Below are positions 1 to 9,217 of a stretch of DNA of 64,000 nt, piece by piece. Numbering within the stretch: position 1 is the stretch's first letter; every line of letters starts with the position of its first letter. Source of the DNA: Bryobacterales bacterium (GTDB lineage: Bacteria > Acidobacteriota > Terriglobia > Bryobacterales > Bryobacteraceae). The stretch covers positions 186,001-250,000 of the forward strand of contig JADJWL010000025.1 of NCBI GenBank assembly GCA_016716385.1, given 5' to 3'. The notes below the pieces were generated by a model. The model ran no database searches. It saw only the letters and a list, made by a program, of their open reading frames with translations, and had not been told where the DNA came from. A program made the position numbers and the translations under genes.

Positions 1-42
1 ATCCAGATGGCCTGGTACGAGGAGTGGCAAGAGACTCAGTAA
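1..42 (+). CDS. C-terminal end of a truncated unknown gene
   Basis: The first 14 codons of the window read in frame to a TAA stop, giving a tail ending WYEEWQETQ. The frame then closes and the next gene (era) converges from the other strand. Only 13 residues are visible, so neither family nor function can be named, and the frame could be fortuitous. Confidence 0.3.
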   Translation: MQMAWYEEWQETQ

Positions 43-79
43 GATATGGTCAGTTCGTACACAGTCCAATAACGGGCGA

Positions 80-105
80 CTGGCCCGATCCCCACATCGG
101 GCCAG
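80..105. terminator. Inverted repeat between convergent genes, possible terminator
   Basis: A perfect 10-bp stem (80-89 with 96-105, core GGCCCGAT/ATCGGGCC) encloses a 6-nt loop between the stop of the upstream plus-strand gene and the stop of era. There is no T-tract on either side, so it is not a canonical intrinsic terminator. Its placement in the convergent gap still suggests a role in 3' end formation for one or both transcripts. Confidence 0.4.
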
Positions 106-108
106 CCC

Positions 109-1025
109 TCACTCGTCGCGGCCAACCATCGACCGCCAGTCGAGCGCGTTCAGGAACGCCGGCAGTTCGCGCCAGTTGGGACGCACCTTGATGTGCAGGT
201 TTAGGTAGACGCGCCTTCCAAAGATCGCTTCCATCTCTTCGCGAGCCTGCGTACCGATCTTCTTCAGCCTCTGCCCGCGCGCGCCAATGAGGATGCCCTT
301 CTGGCCGTCCGTTCCACGTAGACGGTGGCCGTGATGCGCGTGAGGCGCTCGTCCTCTTCCCAGTGGTCCACCAGGACCACCACCGAGTGCGGCACTTCCT
401 CGTGCGTCTCGCGGATGATCTTCTCCCGCACCAGTTCGCACGCCAGGAACCGCTCCGGCTGGTCCGTGACGTGATCCGGCGGATAGTAGGGGGGGCCCTC
501 CGGCATCCGTGACACAATCGCCGCGCGCACCTCGTCAAGCCCTGCGCCCCGATCGGCGGAAATGGGCAGGTACTCGGCGAATTCGAAGGACTGCCGGTAG
601 CGGTCGAGCAGCGGCAGCAGCGAGGCCTGGTCCTTCACCAGATCGCGCTTGTTCAGCAGCAGCAGCGTGGGCGTGCTCGCCTGCCGCAGCAGGTCAATCG
701 CGTGCTCGTCGGCCGGCGTGAACGGCAGTGTCGCATCGGCGACGAACAGTAGCAGGTCGCGCTGATCGAGCGCGGCGCGCACCGCGTCCATCATGCGCCG
801 GTTCATCGACGACTTTGGCGCGTGGATCCCCGGCGTGTCGAGAAACACCACCTGCGCGCCGGGCCAGTGCGCCACCCCTTGAATCGTGGCGCGCGTGGTC
901 TGCGGCTTATCCGCGACGATGGCCACCTTCTGGCCGACCAGCGCGTTCAACAGAGTCGATTTGCCCGCGTTCGGACGCCCCAGAATCGAGACGAATCCGG
1001 AACGGAATCCCTGCGTTTCACTCAT
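109..1025 (-). CDS. era: GTPase Era, with apparent single-base frameshift
   Basis: Era is a GTPase that binds the 3' end of 16S rRNA and assists 30S assembly. The N-terminal frame shows G1 GRPNAGKS, G3 DTPG, G4 NKRD and the G5 region SADRG. The C-terminal KH domain (GILIGARGQRLKKIGTQAR) continues in another frame down to the stop at 109. The frames join at about 309-311: the reading is ...VYVERT where Era proteins have VYVERD followed by GQKG, so one base seems missing from CGG(G)AC. Restored length is about 305 residues, normal for Era. The ATG overlaps the corC stop (ATGAGTGA), so it is the last gene of the phoH-ybeY-corC-era operon. Because era is normally essential, a sequence error is the likeliest explanation. 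Confidence 0.9.
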
Positions 1026-2277
1026 GCGCCACCGCCTCGGACTTGCGCACGCGCACCTTTTCGACGCGCATGCCATTGGACGCCAGCACCTCGATGCGCA
1101 GTCCCTCCCGTTCGACGCTCTCGCCCGCCGCGGGCACGTGTCCCAACCATTCCGTCACCAACCCCCCGATCGTCGTCGACTCCAGTTCTTCTTCCGGCCG
1201 GAAGTCGAACAGATCGTGCAGCCGCGCCAGGTCGAAGCTGCCGGAGACGACGATGGCGCCTTCTTCCTCTGTGATGTCCGAAGCCGGCTCGTGCTCGTCG
1301 AAAATCTCGCCGACGATCACCTCCACCAGGTCCTCCATGGTCGCGAGTCCCGCCGTGTTGCCGTATTCGTCGACCACGATGACCATGTGCGCGTTCTCCC
1401 GCTGCATTTCGCGCATCAGTGCGTTGACCAGCTTCGTCTCCGGAACAAACCGGATGGGCCGCATGATTTCGCGCACGTGCCGGACCCCCCGCGCTCCGGG
1501 GTCGAGTTCGAACATATCGCGGGCATGCACGAACCCGATGATATCGTCGATCGATTCGCCGTACACCGGGATGCGCGAGTACTGTTCGTTGACGACCAAC
1601 TGGCGCAGCTCCTCGAGCGTCGCATCGCCTTGGCTCGCGACGATGTTCGGCCGCGGCGTCATGACCTCGCGCACAGTCTTGTCGCCGAACTCCATCACCG
1701 ACTGGATCAGGCGCCGGTCGTGCTCCTCAATCAGCCCCTCTTCGGCGCCCGCCTCGATCAGCGCCTCGATGTTCTCGGCTGGGGTCGGGGCCTCGTCGTC
1801 GTGCCCGTTGCCGTTGACCGATTCCATCAGCGATTGGACAAACTCCAACGGCACGACGATCGGGCGCGTCAGGACCGCCGTTGCGTGCCACAGCGGCGCC
1901 ACGGCCGGCATCCAGCGTCCTTCGGTGCGGCGGTAGAGCAACTGGGGCACAAGGTAGGAAACCGCAACCATCGCGAACCAGGCCAGGAGCGAAATCTCGA
2001 CCCAACGCTGCCACGCCGGCTCGCCGTCGGCCAACAGGCCGGCGACGATCAGGAGTGTCATCACGACGACAAGAGTGTGCTTGGCCAGCGTGAACGAGAG
2101 CGCTCCCCGCTCCGCCTTCATGCCAAGCCGTTCCTCGACGTGCTCTTTGAAGAAATCCAGGGCCGGCAATTCACGCGGGCGCAGGCGCAACGATTCAAGA
2201 TAGAGAATCTGCGCAAAGCTGATCAGGACCAGCAGCACGGCCGTGACGAACGCGATGCTCAGCAGCAGCAAGCTCAC
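1018..2277 (-). CDS. corC: HlyC/CorC-type CNNM/CBS-domain protein
   Basis: This is a membrane-anchored protein of the CorC/HlyC family, linked to magnesium/cobalt homeostasis. Three to four hydrophobic segments form a divergent CNNM region (about residues 1-130). A CBS pair follows (VREVMTPRPNIVA, YSRIPVYGESIDDIIGFVHARD, then MVIVVDEYGNTAGLATMEDL), then a C-terminal CorC_HlyC domain (about 335-415). I place the start at GTG 2277, which has GGAGAGGAG six bases upstream and overlaps the expected ybeY stop as GTGA. The open frame runs on upstream into ybeY, but this looks like a one-base insertion near 2313, not a real fusion. The restored protein is 419 residues, normal for the family. Confidence 0.88.
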   Translation of the reverse strand: MSLLLLSIAFVTAVLLVLISFAQILYLESLRLRPRELPALDFFKEHVEERLGMKAERGALSFTLAKHTLVVVMTLLIVAGLLADGEPAWQRWVEISLLAWFAMVAVSYLVPQLLYRRTEGRWMPAVAPLWHATAVLTRPIVVPLEFVQSLMESVNGNGHDDEAPTPAENIEALIEAGAEEGLIEEHDRRLIQSVMEFGDKTVREVMTPRPNIVASQGDATLEELRQLVVNEQYSRIPVYGESIDDIIGFVHARDMFELDPGARGVRHVREIMRPIRFVPETKLVNALMREMQRENAHMVIVVDEYGNTAGLATMEDLVEVIVGEIFDEHEPASDITEEEGAIVVSGSFDLARLHDLFDFRPEEELESTTIGGLVTEWLGHVPAAGESVEREGLRIEVLASNGMRVEKVRVRKSEAVAHE

Positions 2278-2748
2278 CGGCGGCTCCTCTCCGTGAGCGA
2301 CTGGGGGAGCCCGGAAATGCCGCCGCCAGCGTGTCTCTTCGCGGGCCATCCGGCCCCGGTCCCGCTCATGGTCGAAGCCGAGGAGGTGAAGAAGACCGTG
2401 CAGCATCAACAGCCGGACCTCTTCTTCCGGTGCGTGGCCGAGAGCGGCTGCCTGCTCCACCGCACGTTCCGCTGAGATGGCGATCTCGCCGAGAAATCCT
2501 TCCGCGGGCGGAGTGCCGGATGCGGGGAACGAGAGCACGTCAGTCGGCTTGTCGTTGCCCAGGAAGTGGGCATTCAGCCGGCGCAATTCCTCGTCATTCG
2601 TCAGCAGACACTGGAAGTCACGCCCGCCCGCCACTTCATGGCGCAACGAGCGGGCGAACGCCAACATGCCTTTCCTGGCAATGCGCGAGCCTGCGCCCCG
2701 GTAGATGACTAAGGAAATTTCGCTTCGTTTCGGTGGGTCTGTGTCCAT
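2274..2748 (-). CDS. ybeY: Endoribonuclease YbeY, frameshifted near its C-terminus
   Basis: YbeY is a zinc-dependent rRNA-processing endoribonuclease. The signature HGLLHLLGFDH supplies the three metal-binding histidines, preceded by the typical LNAHFLGNDKPTDVLSF segment. Near 2313 the frame changes. Removing one C from TTCCGGG gives the tail FGLPQSLTERSRR and a TGA at 2274-2276 that overlaps the corC GTG, for a normal length of about 157 residues. As read, the frame continues straight into corC. Start ATG 2748 lies 12 bases after the phoH stop. The order phoH (ybeZ)-ybeY-corC (ybeX)-era is widespread in bacteria. Confidence 0.9.
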
Positions 2749-2760
2749 CGGATGAGTAAA

Positions 2761-3786
2761 TCAGACTTGCGGCTTGGACGGTTCGATCCCCGCTCCAGCC
2801 GCCGGTTCGGCGAGGCGCAGGACGAGTTGCTGTTCAGTGGCGACGGTCTCCGCGTGCCGTTCATACGCGCGAACAATGCGCTGCACGAGGCTGTGCCGGA
2901 CGACGTCGCGCTCGTCGAAGTAGACCACGCTGATTCCTTCCACGCCTTTGAGCACGTCGAGCGCGTCCACGAGTCCGCTGCGCCGTCCAGCGGGCAAGTC
3001 CACCTGTGTCGTGTCGCCGTTGACGACCATTTTGGAATTGAATCCCTGGCGCGTCAGCACCATCTTCATCTGCTCCGCCGTTGCGTTCTGCGCCTCGTCC
3101 AAAATGATGAAGCTGTCGTTCAAGGTGCGCCCGCGCATGAAGGCGAGGGGAGCGACCTCGATCGTCTTGCGCTCGATGTAGCGGTCGACCTTCTCGGCGT
3201 CCAGCATTTCGAACAGGGCATCGTAGAGCGGGCGCAGGTAAGGGTCGATCTTCTCCTGCAGCGTTCCGGGCAGGAATCCGAGACGTTCGCCGGCCTCGAC
3301 CGCCGGTCGGGTCAGGATGATTCGGGACACCCGCTTGCTCAGCAGCGCCGAAACTGCCATCGCCACGGCAAGGTAGGTCTTGCCGGTGCCCGCGGGACCG
3401 ACGCCGAACACCAGGTCGCTGCGCTCGATCGCTTCCAGATACCGCTTCTGGTTGATGCTCTTCGGCGCCAGCACCTTCTTGCCGAAGTTCCGCTGGCGGG
3501 AACTGAGCACAAGCGCCTCGAGGGTCACCTCCCGATCTTCGGACACCACCTTCAAGTAGCTGTTCAAGTCGCCGTTCGAGAAGACGTATCCACCCCGCAC
3601 AAGGTCGAAGTAGTCGGCCAGGAGCGATTCCGCGCGCGAGACACTATCCTCTTCGCCTTCAATCTCGATACGATCTTCGAGCAGGTGCAGCCGTACCCCG
3701 AAGCCGTTCTCAATGAGGCGGATATTCTCGTCACGTGTTCCGAAGAGGTTTTCGATGCCCGGATTGATTTGCACGCTGGCGATCAT
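2761..3786 (-). CDS. ybeZ: PhoH-like ATPase (YbeZ)
   Basis: This cytoplasmic P-loop ATPase of the PhoH/YbeZ group works with YbeY in RNA metabolism. The Walker A is GPAGTGKTYLA and the Walker B region is FIILDEAQNAT. The segments PAVEAGERLGFLPGTLQEK and VVNGDTTQVDLP are family hallmarks. An N-terminal domain (about residues 1-100) precedes the ATPase. Start ATG 3786 (MIASVQINPG) gives 341 residues, usual for the family; no good ribosome binding site is visible, so a nearby start cannot be excluded. It is the first gene of the operon running to era, and the divergent glycosyltransferase gene begins 22 bases away. Confidence 0.93.
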   Translation of the reverse strand: MIASVQINPGIENLFGTRDENIRLIENGFGVRLHLLEDRIEIEGEEDSVSRAESLLADYFDLVRGGYVFSNGDLNSYLKVVSEDREVTLEALVLSSRQRNFGKKVLAPKSINQKRYLEAIERSDLVFGVGPAGTGKTYLAVAMAVSALLSKRVSRIILTRPAVEAGERLGFLPGTLQEKIDPYLRPLYDALFEMLDAEKVDRYIERKTIEVAPLAFMRGRTLNDSFIILDEAQNATAEQMKMVLTRQGFNSKMVVNGDTTQVDLPAGRRSGLVDALDVLKGVEGISVVYFDERDVVRHSLVQRIVRAYERHAETVATEQQLVLRLAEPAAGAGIEPSKPQV

Positions 3787-3807
3787 CGGCTGGCTGCGAG
3801 AGCCTCC

Positions 3808-5538
3808 ATGCGAGAATACATCAGTGAACGCGTGAGCCAATCCGTGGAAGGACCATCTGCCAGTAGTGTAGCAAACCCGTCCTGGTTCCGCGCCTTGCTC
3901 GGGATGGTGCTCGCGGCGCTCATATTCTTTCAGATCCACTCGATTGTGGATGAGTCCCAGACCTGGGACGAGGCGATCCACCTTGCCGCGGGCTACAGCT
4001 ACCTGAAGACCGGCAGATACGAGATCAACACCGAACATCCGCCGCTGCCGAAGCTGCTGGCGGCGCTTCCGCTTTGGGTGTGGGGTCCGGACGCGAAGAC
4101 GTCGAGCAAGTATTTCGCCGAGCGCGACCAGGTGATGTTCGGAGCGGACTTCCTGTACAACAACACCACGCCGCACGAGACGCTGCTGCTGGCGGGACGA
4201 TCCGTGACCATGCTGCTGACGCTCGTGTTGGTGGCCGGACTGGCGGAGTGGACGCGCCGCCGCTTCGGACCCGTCACGGCCCTGGTAGCGGCGGCGGTGG
4301 TGGCCTTCGACCCGAACATCATCGCGCATGGCCGGTACGTGACGAGCGACTTGGCCGCGACACTCCTGTTCTTCGCCGTTTGCGCGACGTGGATCGACTT
4401 TCTGGGGCGTCCTGGCGTGGTGCGGGCATTGCTTACCGCGATGCTGCTGGGCATCGCGGTGAACGTGAAGTTCTCCCTGGTCATTCTGCTCCCGCTGATG
4501 GCGCTGCTGTGGGGCGCGCATGCGGTGGCCAAGCGCCGGCTGGAGTTTGTGCGGTGCGGTGGGGGCTTGGTTTTTGCCTTTGCGTGGGCCGCCCTGACGG
4601 TGCAGGGCGTCTACGGCGCCGGAGCGCGGGAGACGGCTAGAACGGGCGAGGATCTCGCGGCGATGACGAATCCGTGGTGCCGACAGATCGGCGGCGTGGT
4701 GAGCCGCATCCATCCCTATGTGTTCGGGTTGTGTGAAGTGATCGAGCATGACCAGGTGGGGCACCAGACCTACTTGCTGGGGCAGCTCTCCGAAGAGGGC
4801 TGGCGGCACTATTTCCCTGTTGCGTTTGCCGTCAAGACACCTGCCGGGACGCTTCTGCTGGTGGCCTTGGCCGTCGTGTTGGCGGCCGCTGGCAGGGGCC
4901 GCGTCGGGTTTCGAGCGGCGGGCCTCGCGCTCGGCGCCGCTGTGTACTTCGCCGTCAGCATGACGAGCCACTTGAATCTCGGACTGCGGCACATTCTGCC
5001 GGTCTATCCACTGCTGGCCGTCGCGTCGGCCGCCGTGCTGTGCCGGTCCGGACGTTGGGGCGTCGCCGCGGGGGCTGTGGCGGTGACGCTGGTGGCGGCC
5101 GAAGCGGTGGCGATTCACCCGTTTCACCTGTCTTTCTTTAACCGGCTGGCTGGCGGCCCTGAGGCGGGAACCCGCTATCTCCTCGACTCCAACATCGATT
5201 GGGGGCAGGACCTGAAGCGGCTGTCCCGCTATATCGCAGCCAACAGGCTGGATCCGGTGGGCATCCTGTACTTCGGCACGGCCAGTTTCCATCACAATGG
5301 CATCCGGGCACAGGTCCTGAATCCGCCTGAGTCGAGCGAAACGGAGGCCGTTGCGCAGTTCGACAGCGTCGTGGCGGCCAGCGTGACGCCGCTGTTCGGC
5401 GTGTACGTCGGTGAGGAGAAGTACCGCTGGCTGCGGCAGCGGGAGCCGGTTGGCCGGATCGGGTACTCGATCTGGCTTTACGATTTTCGAAAGACGGCTA
5501 CAGGGACGGCGGAACCAGGGCGATTGCGAACACCGTGA
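3808..5538 (+). CDS. Membrane glycosyltransferase, GT39/ArnT (GT-C) type
   Basis: This polytopic inner-membrane protein resembles the PMT/ArnT glycosyltransferases that use lipid-linked sugars. The first periplasmic loop has the acidic pair SQTWDEA and the later EHPPLPKLLAALP; DPNIIAHGRYVTSDLAATL is also typical. About ten hydrophobic segments follow, then a soluble C-terminal part (NIDWGQDLKRLSRYI). Start ATG 3808 gives 576 residues. No strong ribosome binding site is seen, and the frame is open far upstream only because it lies antisense to phoH, so the start is uncertain. Substrate and acceptor cannot be told from sequence. Confidence 0.8.
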   Translation: MREYISERVSQSVEGPSASSVANPSWFRALLGMVLAALIFFQIHSIVDESQTWDEAIHLAAGYSYLKTGRYEINTEHPPLPKLLAALPLWVWGPDAKTSSKYFAERDQVMFGADFLYNNTTPHETLLLAGRSVTMLLTLVLVAGLAEWTRRRFGPVTALVAAAVVAFDPNIIAHGRYVTSDLAATLLFFAVCATWIDFLGRPGVVRALLTAMLLGIAVNVKFSLVILLPLMALLWGAHAVAKRRLEFVRCGGGLVFAFAWAALTVQGVYGAGARETARTGEDLAAMTNPWCRQIGGVVSRIHPYVFGLCEVIEHDQVGHQTYLLGQLSEEGWRHYFPVAFAVKTPAGTLLLVALAVVLAAAGRGRVGFRAAGLALGAAVYFAVSMTSHLNLGLRHILPVYPLLAVASAAVLCRSGRWGVAAGAVAVTLVAAEAVAIHPFHLSFFNRLAGGPEAGTRYLLDSNIDWGQDLKRLSRYIAANRLDPVGILYFGTASFHHNGIRAQVLNPPESSETEAVAQFDSVVAASVTPLFGVYVGEEKYRWLRQREPVGRIGYSIWLYDFRKTATGTAEPGRLRTP

Positions 5539-5641
5539 TGGCAGCGAATCCCAGCGTGAACCACAGGGCGTAGAGACACCGGCGCCGGAACTCCTCCCGG
5601 AAGTATTGAGGTGACCGCTGGGTCCACAGCGGCGTTTTCAT
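5498..5641 (-). CDS. Small single-pass membrane protein, unknown
   Basis: A 47-codon frame encodes a charged N-terminus (MKTPLWTQRSPQYFREEFRR) followed by one hydrophobic stretch (FTLGFAAITVFAIALVPPSL) running to the stop, as in a small tail-anchored protein. It overlaps the 3' end of the glycosyltransferase gene by 41 bases on the opposite strand. An in-frame ATG at 5659 would add six residues; a GGGGGAG directly precedes that ATG, which is too close for a normal ribosome binding site. The family is not recognised and expression is unproven. Confidence 0.4.
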   Translation of the reverse strand: MKTPLWTQRSPQYFREEFRRRCLYALWFTLGFAAITVFAIALVPPSL

Positions 5642-5796
5642 CCGAACGACGACGCGCATCTCCCCCTAGAGACATATCGGCACGCCCGCGGCAATCCTTA
5701 GGCAAACGGGTCCGTCCCCGTTTTGATGAGAATTTTTGCGGTTTGCAGCGCCGCCACGGTCCATTCCCTCGCTGGAGACTGTTCCGGAAACCAAAG

Positions 5797-7650
5797 CTAT
5801 GGCCGCGAGCTGACAAACTCCACGTAGCCGTGCTTTTCGAGGAGGCGGAAGTATCCGGCGAAATCCATCTGCACTGGACCTGCTTCCAGGCGCACGAGGC
5901 GTGCGACCTCCGCCAGATTCCGGCGGCCGTCGCACCAGAATAGTGCAAGCTGCGGGACCTTGCCCCAAGCGCCTGACGGCTGGTCGAGCCACAGTTCCCG
6001 CGGCAGATCGTCCAGCGGAATCGAGCCGAGACGCTTGCGCTTCACGACGATCCGCGCCAACTCCGGATCGTCACGGCGCTCAACCGGTTCCGGCTCTGGA
6101 ATGCGCGCCAGCGCCGGCGCTATGTCCTTCTCAGCCCCGCCCAATCGCAGCACTGAACGGATCGCCCGCCGCCAGCGCTCCCTTTCGTGTTGTGCCCGTT
6201 CACCGGAATGCGCGGCCACCGCTTCCTCCGCCCAGGTCGCCGTCAACTCAGCCAGCCACCGCGCGTCTTCCGGTCCGGCGTTCGCGATCACGTACAGATA
6301 CGCAGCCGTAATCACCGTCAAGTCCCGTAACGACCTCGGATCGACGGTGTCCGGCGTGTCCGCGCTGTTGTGGTGCGAATGGACACCTGACCCGCTATAT
6401 GGCCACACCGTCGGGATGCCGATCATGGGCTCGCCGAGGAACGAATCCGTGCCTGGCATGAAGTCTTTCCAGTGGAACGGCCGCGCCGGCGTGCGCCGCG
6501 ACAGCACGTCTTCGGCTACCTTCAACACGAGGGCATCCACGTACGAAGTCGCCACGTGCGGGTTCAGATAGAACGTGTACTCGGTCCCAGGCAGGTCGTA
6601 CGAGCCAGCGGGCGTATCGATCGTCATCGCCGCGACCGTCCGCTTCACGCGCTCCGGGTTTACGGCGAGGTAGTGCATCGTGCCGTACAACTCACCCATC
6701 GCCAGCATCCGGATCGTGCGGCGCGGTTGCGGCAGCTTTCCCTCCGATACCAGACGCCGGATGGTTGCCAGAGCCTCGACCATCGCCGCCACACCCGTCG
6801 CATTGTCGTGCGCGCCCTGCTCCGCCATGTGCCCCAGCGTCAGCACTTCTTCCGGGGTCTGCCCCGGTACGACGGCGGTCACGTACGGGTAGTCGCCCTT
6901 GTACAAACGCGCGTCGACCTTGGCCCGGACACGTACTGGACCCCGCGCCAGCAAGTCCTTCAGCAGCGCCGTCTGCCTCGGGGAAATCGAGAACACCGGC
7001 ATCGGCGTGTCGCCCTCGACCATTCCCCAGCCCTTGTCGCCCCAGGCATTGACCCACTGCCGCCCGTCCATCAACTCCGGGTTCTCGGTGAACGTGTTGA
7101 CTGCACCCGCCGCCCGGTGTTTCACCAGCAGCCACTTCAAGCCCGCCGGGTTCGACTCGGTCATGACGAACTTCCCGCCGATCTCTTCCGCCGTCACACT
7201 CTTCTCGCGAGCTTTCGGCAGGTAGACGATCTCCGCTTCGATGCCCTCCGGCGGCGTGGGACCGCTCCACATCCCGAGCGACGCCGGAATCGCCTCAAAA
7301 TCAGCCAGCACCCGCTGCTCAGCCGGAACCGCGGGCGAGACCACCTCAAGCCGCGCCTGCCGCGCGTCCCATGCCAGCGGCATTGTCCAATATCCGTACT
7401 GCGTCTTCCCGTCGGCCGGCGGCAGCACGACTTCGACACCGCTCAATCCCAACCCGCGCATCTCTCCGGCAAGGTACTCAGCGGTCTCGCGAAACCTGGG
7501 GAACGTGAACCAGCGGTCGCGCGCGTACACCTCGCGCATAACCTTCATCGCGCGGCCGGTATCGACCGACTCGTCGAGCGTTTCGACAATGGACGGGAGT
7601 GGCTGAGCGTTTGCCGCCGCCGCACAGAGCAGAAGAGCGAGCAGGTGCAT
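5797..7650 (-). CDS. Secreted M28-family zinc metallopeptidase
   Basis: This is a predicted exported aminopeptidase-like protein of 617 residues. A short signal peptide (MHLLALLLCAAAANA) fixes the start at 7650. A PA-like insert (about 120-240) precedes the M28 core: GHMAEQGAHDNATGVAAMVE carries the first metal His and bridging Asp, MGELYG provides the acidic site, and HHNSADTPDTVDP the late His. The last 80 residues (ALFWCDGRRNLAEVARLV) form a small helical domain seen C-terminal in some M28 proteins. It starts 4 bases after the stop of a DUF362 gene, so it belongs to the same transcript as the three DUF362 genes. Substrate unknown. Confidence 0.8.
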   Translation of the reverse strand: MHLLALLLCAAAANAQPLPSIVETLDESVDTGRAMKVMREVYARDRWFTFPRFRETAEYLAGEMRGLGLSGVEVVLPPADGKTQYGYWTMPLAWDARQARLEVVSPAVPAEQRVLADFEAIPASLGMWSGPTPPEGIEAEIVYLPKAREKSVTAEEIGGKFVMTESNPAGLKWLLVKHRAAGAVNTFTENPELMDGRQWVNAWGDKGWGMVEGDTPMPVFSISPRQTALLKDLLARGPVRVRAKVDARLYKGDYPYVTAVVPGQTPEEVLTLGHMAEQGAHDNATGVAAMVEALATIRRLVSEGKLPQPRRTIRMLAMGELYGTMHYLAVNPERVKRTVAAMTIDTPAGSYDLPGTEYTFYLNPHVATSYVDALVLKVAEDVLSRRTPARPFHWKDFMPGTDSFLGEPMIGIPTVWPYSGSGVHSHHNSADTPDTVDPRSLRDLTVITAAYLYVIANAGPEDARWLAELTATWAEEAVAAHSGERAQHERERWRRAIRSVLRLGGAEKDIAPALARIPEPEPVERRDDPELARIVVKRKRLGSIPLDDLPRELWLDQPSGAWGKVPQLALFWCDGRRNLAEVARLVRLEAGPVQMDFAGYFRLLEKHGYVEFVSSRP

Positions 7651-7654
7651 GGAA

Positions 7655-9217
7655 TCAGGCTGCCATCCAGCGGATGCCGTCGAGCGTGTCGCCGTCATTG
7701 CGCGGCCCGGTCAACAGCGCGCTCAGCAGCGCCTCTCCATTCACGGGACGGACCTCAAATTCCAGGCGGTTCCGCCCGGGGCGCAGGGCGACGGGATACT
7801 GAAATTGCCCAACCCGGTACCGCGTGGCGGAGTTGAACTCCGCTACCGTCTCTCCGTTCACCTTGGCGGTCAGGGCGCCGCGCAGGCCGATCCACAGGAA
7901 GCCGTCACGGTGCCCGGCCGACTCAACCTCGGTCAAGGCCGCATAGGCAGCGCTCCGGCTTCCCGCCGCAGCCGGTAAGTCCAGGGTGTCGAAGGGCGCG
8001 GTGTAGCGCCGCGGCGCACCGTCCACCAGCACACTCCACTCGCGGTTGCATCGCCCGTACCAGCGGCGCGGCTTCTCCCAGGTGCGCTGGTAACGGTCCG
8101 GTTCATCGCCACGGACATCGATCCTGCGGAAGTCCATCGTGCCCATGCCGCGAGCTTCCGCCATGTGAAGAAACTCCATGTCGTGCGGGTCGAATCCGGT
8201 CAGGCGCGCGGCAAGCGCATCGGCGGCCACCGGATCGCGTCCCGCGAAGACCAGGTTGGACTGGATCATCTGGTCCGGCCGGTGATTCGAATGCTCCGAG
8301 GATTGCAGACCGCGGATGCCGTCGACCACGCAATAGTCCGGCGGGTGGAATGCCGCCAGATCCACAATAAACGGATCGATCCGGCCGCCCGCCGAGTGCT
8401 GGGAGTGCAAGCCGGTATTCGAAAAGATCCCCGGCGCGCCGTACGCCTCGCGCGGGGCCGTGCCGACGTAGTTCTTGAGACTGGCCGTGATCCCGCACTC
8501 GTTATGGACCTTCATCACCGGAACCGTGATGAGGAAGTCGCAGTTGAGGATCGTGTTCGTGACGAAGTAATCCGGCCGGCCGCCAAAGGCTCCGGCGCCG
8601 GTGGGCGCCCGGGGCACCTCAATCCGGCGGAACGCTCCGGACGGATCGCGCACCGCATCGTACGACAAATCGATATAGTCGAAGTGCTTGTCCGGAAAAG
8701 TTCGCCGCGCCCGCTCAAGCATCGTCCGCAGCGACCCGTCGAAGCCCGGGAACTCCTCGGCGCCCCAGTCAAACTCGTACGCGCTCACACGGCGTCCGCC
8801 TTGCAGCACGGCGGAATCCGTTGCCGGATCCGAGGTGCTCCGGTAAGATCCGCCCTCGGCCACCGTGATGCGTCCCGCGCGCGAGTGGCGCGCCACGTAC
8901 TCCACCACCGCCCGGGTCACACGGAAGTCCGTGATGTCGCCGGTCCGGTAGCTGGGGCGCGGACGCAATGCGACGATGTTCGGTTTGATGACGACCCACG
9001 ACCCCGGCTTGATCTGCCGTTCCGGCCCTCCGGCGAGCGAGATGGCGCGGAACACCATGTCGCGCACCTGCTCGTAGGACAGCGGATCGTCGAGCGGCGC
9101 CGGCCGCGCGAGGCGAGTGTGGTTCGAACGCACTAGCCCCAGCCGCGTTCCGGACGCTCCGAAAAGCGGGACAGACCCGGCCGCCGCGGCGGTCAGGAAG
9201 AAATCCCGTCGGTTCAT
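7655..9217 (-). CDS. DUF362 protein with twin-arginine signal (copy A)
   Basis: A 520-residue DUF362 protein with a Tat-type leader (MNRRDFFLTAAAAGSVPLFG). The DUF362 core covers about residues 40-390: SWVVIKPNIV, ITVAEGG, DFLITVPVMKVH, SLKNYVGTAPREAYG and RDPVAADALAARLTGFDP. The C-terminal 100 residues form a beta-rich, carbohydrate-binding-like domain (FLWIGLRGALTAKVNGET, LRPGRNRLEFEVRP). There is no ferredoxin-type CxxC cluster, unlike some DUF362 proteins. Its ATG overlaps the stop of the next DUF362 gene upstream (ATGA), and the two proteins are clearly paralogous over their whole length. The biochemical role of DUF362 proteins is not settled. Confidence 0.8.
   Translation of the reverse strand: MNRRDFFLTAAAAGSVPLFGASGTRLGLVRSNHTRLARPAPLDDPLSYEQVRDMVFRAISLAGGPERQIKPGSWVVIKPNIVALRPRPSYRTGDITDFRVTRAVVEYVARHSRAGRITVAEGGSYRSTSDPATDSAVLQGGRRVSAYEFDWGAEEFPGFDGSLRTMLERARRTFPDKHFDYIDLSYDAVRDPSGAFRRIEVPRAPTGAGAFGGRPDYFVTNTILNCDFLITVPVMKVHNECGITASLKNYVGTAPREAYGAPGIFSNTGLHSQHSAGGRIDPFIVDLAAFHPPDYCVVDGIRGLQSSEHSNHRPDQMIQSNLVFAGRDPVAADALAARLTGFDPHDMEFLHMAEARGMGTMDFRRIDVRGDEPDRYQRTWEKPRRWYGRCNREWSVLVDGAPRRYTAPFDTLDLPAAAGSRSAAYAALTEVESAGHRDGFLWIGLRGALTAKVNGETVAEFNSATRYRVGQFQYPVALRPGRNRLEFEVRPVNGEALLSALLTGPRNDGDTLDGIRWMAA

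Noticed and set aside
1018..2748. A single 576-residue YbeY-CorC fusion protein.
   Set aside because: A one-base change restores the standard YbeY end and a GTGA-coupled CorC start with a good ribosome binding site, and other genes in the window carry similar indels.
2780..2791. GGTTCGATCCCC resembling a tRNA T-loop.
   Set aside because: It lies inside the phoH coding end and no acceptor stem, D-arm or anticodon arm can be formed around it.
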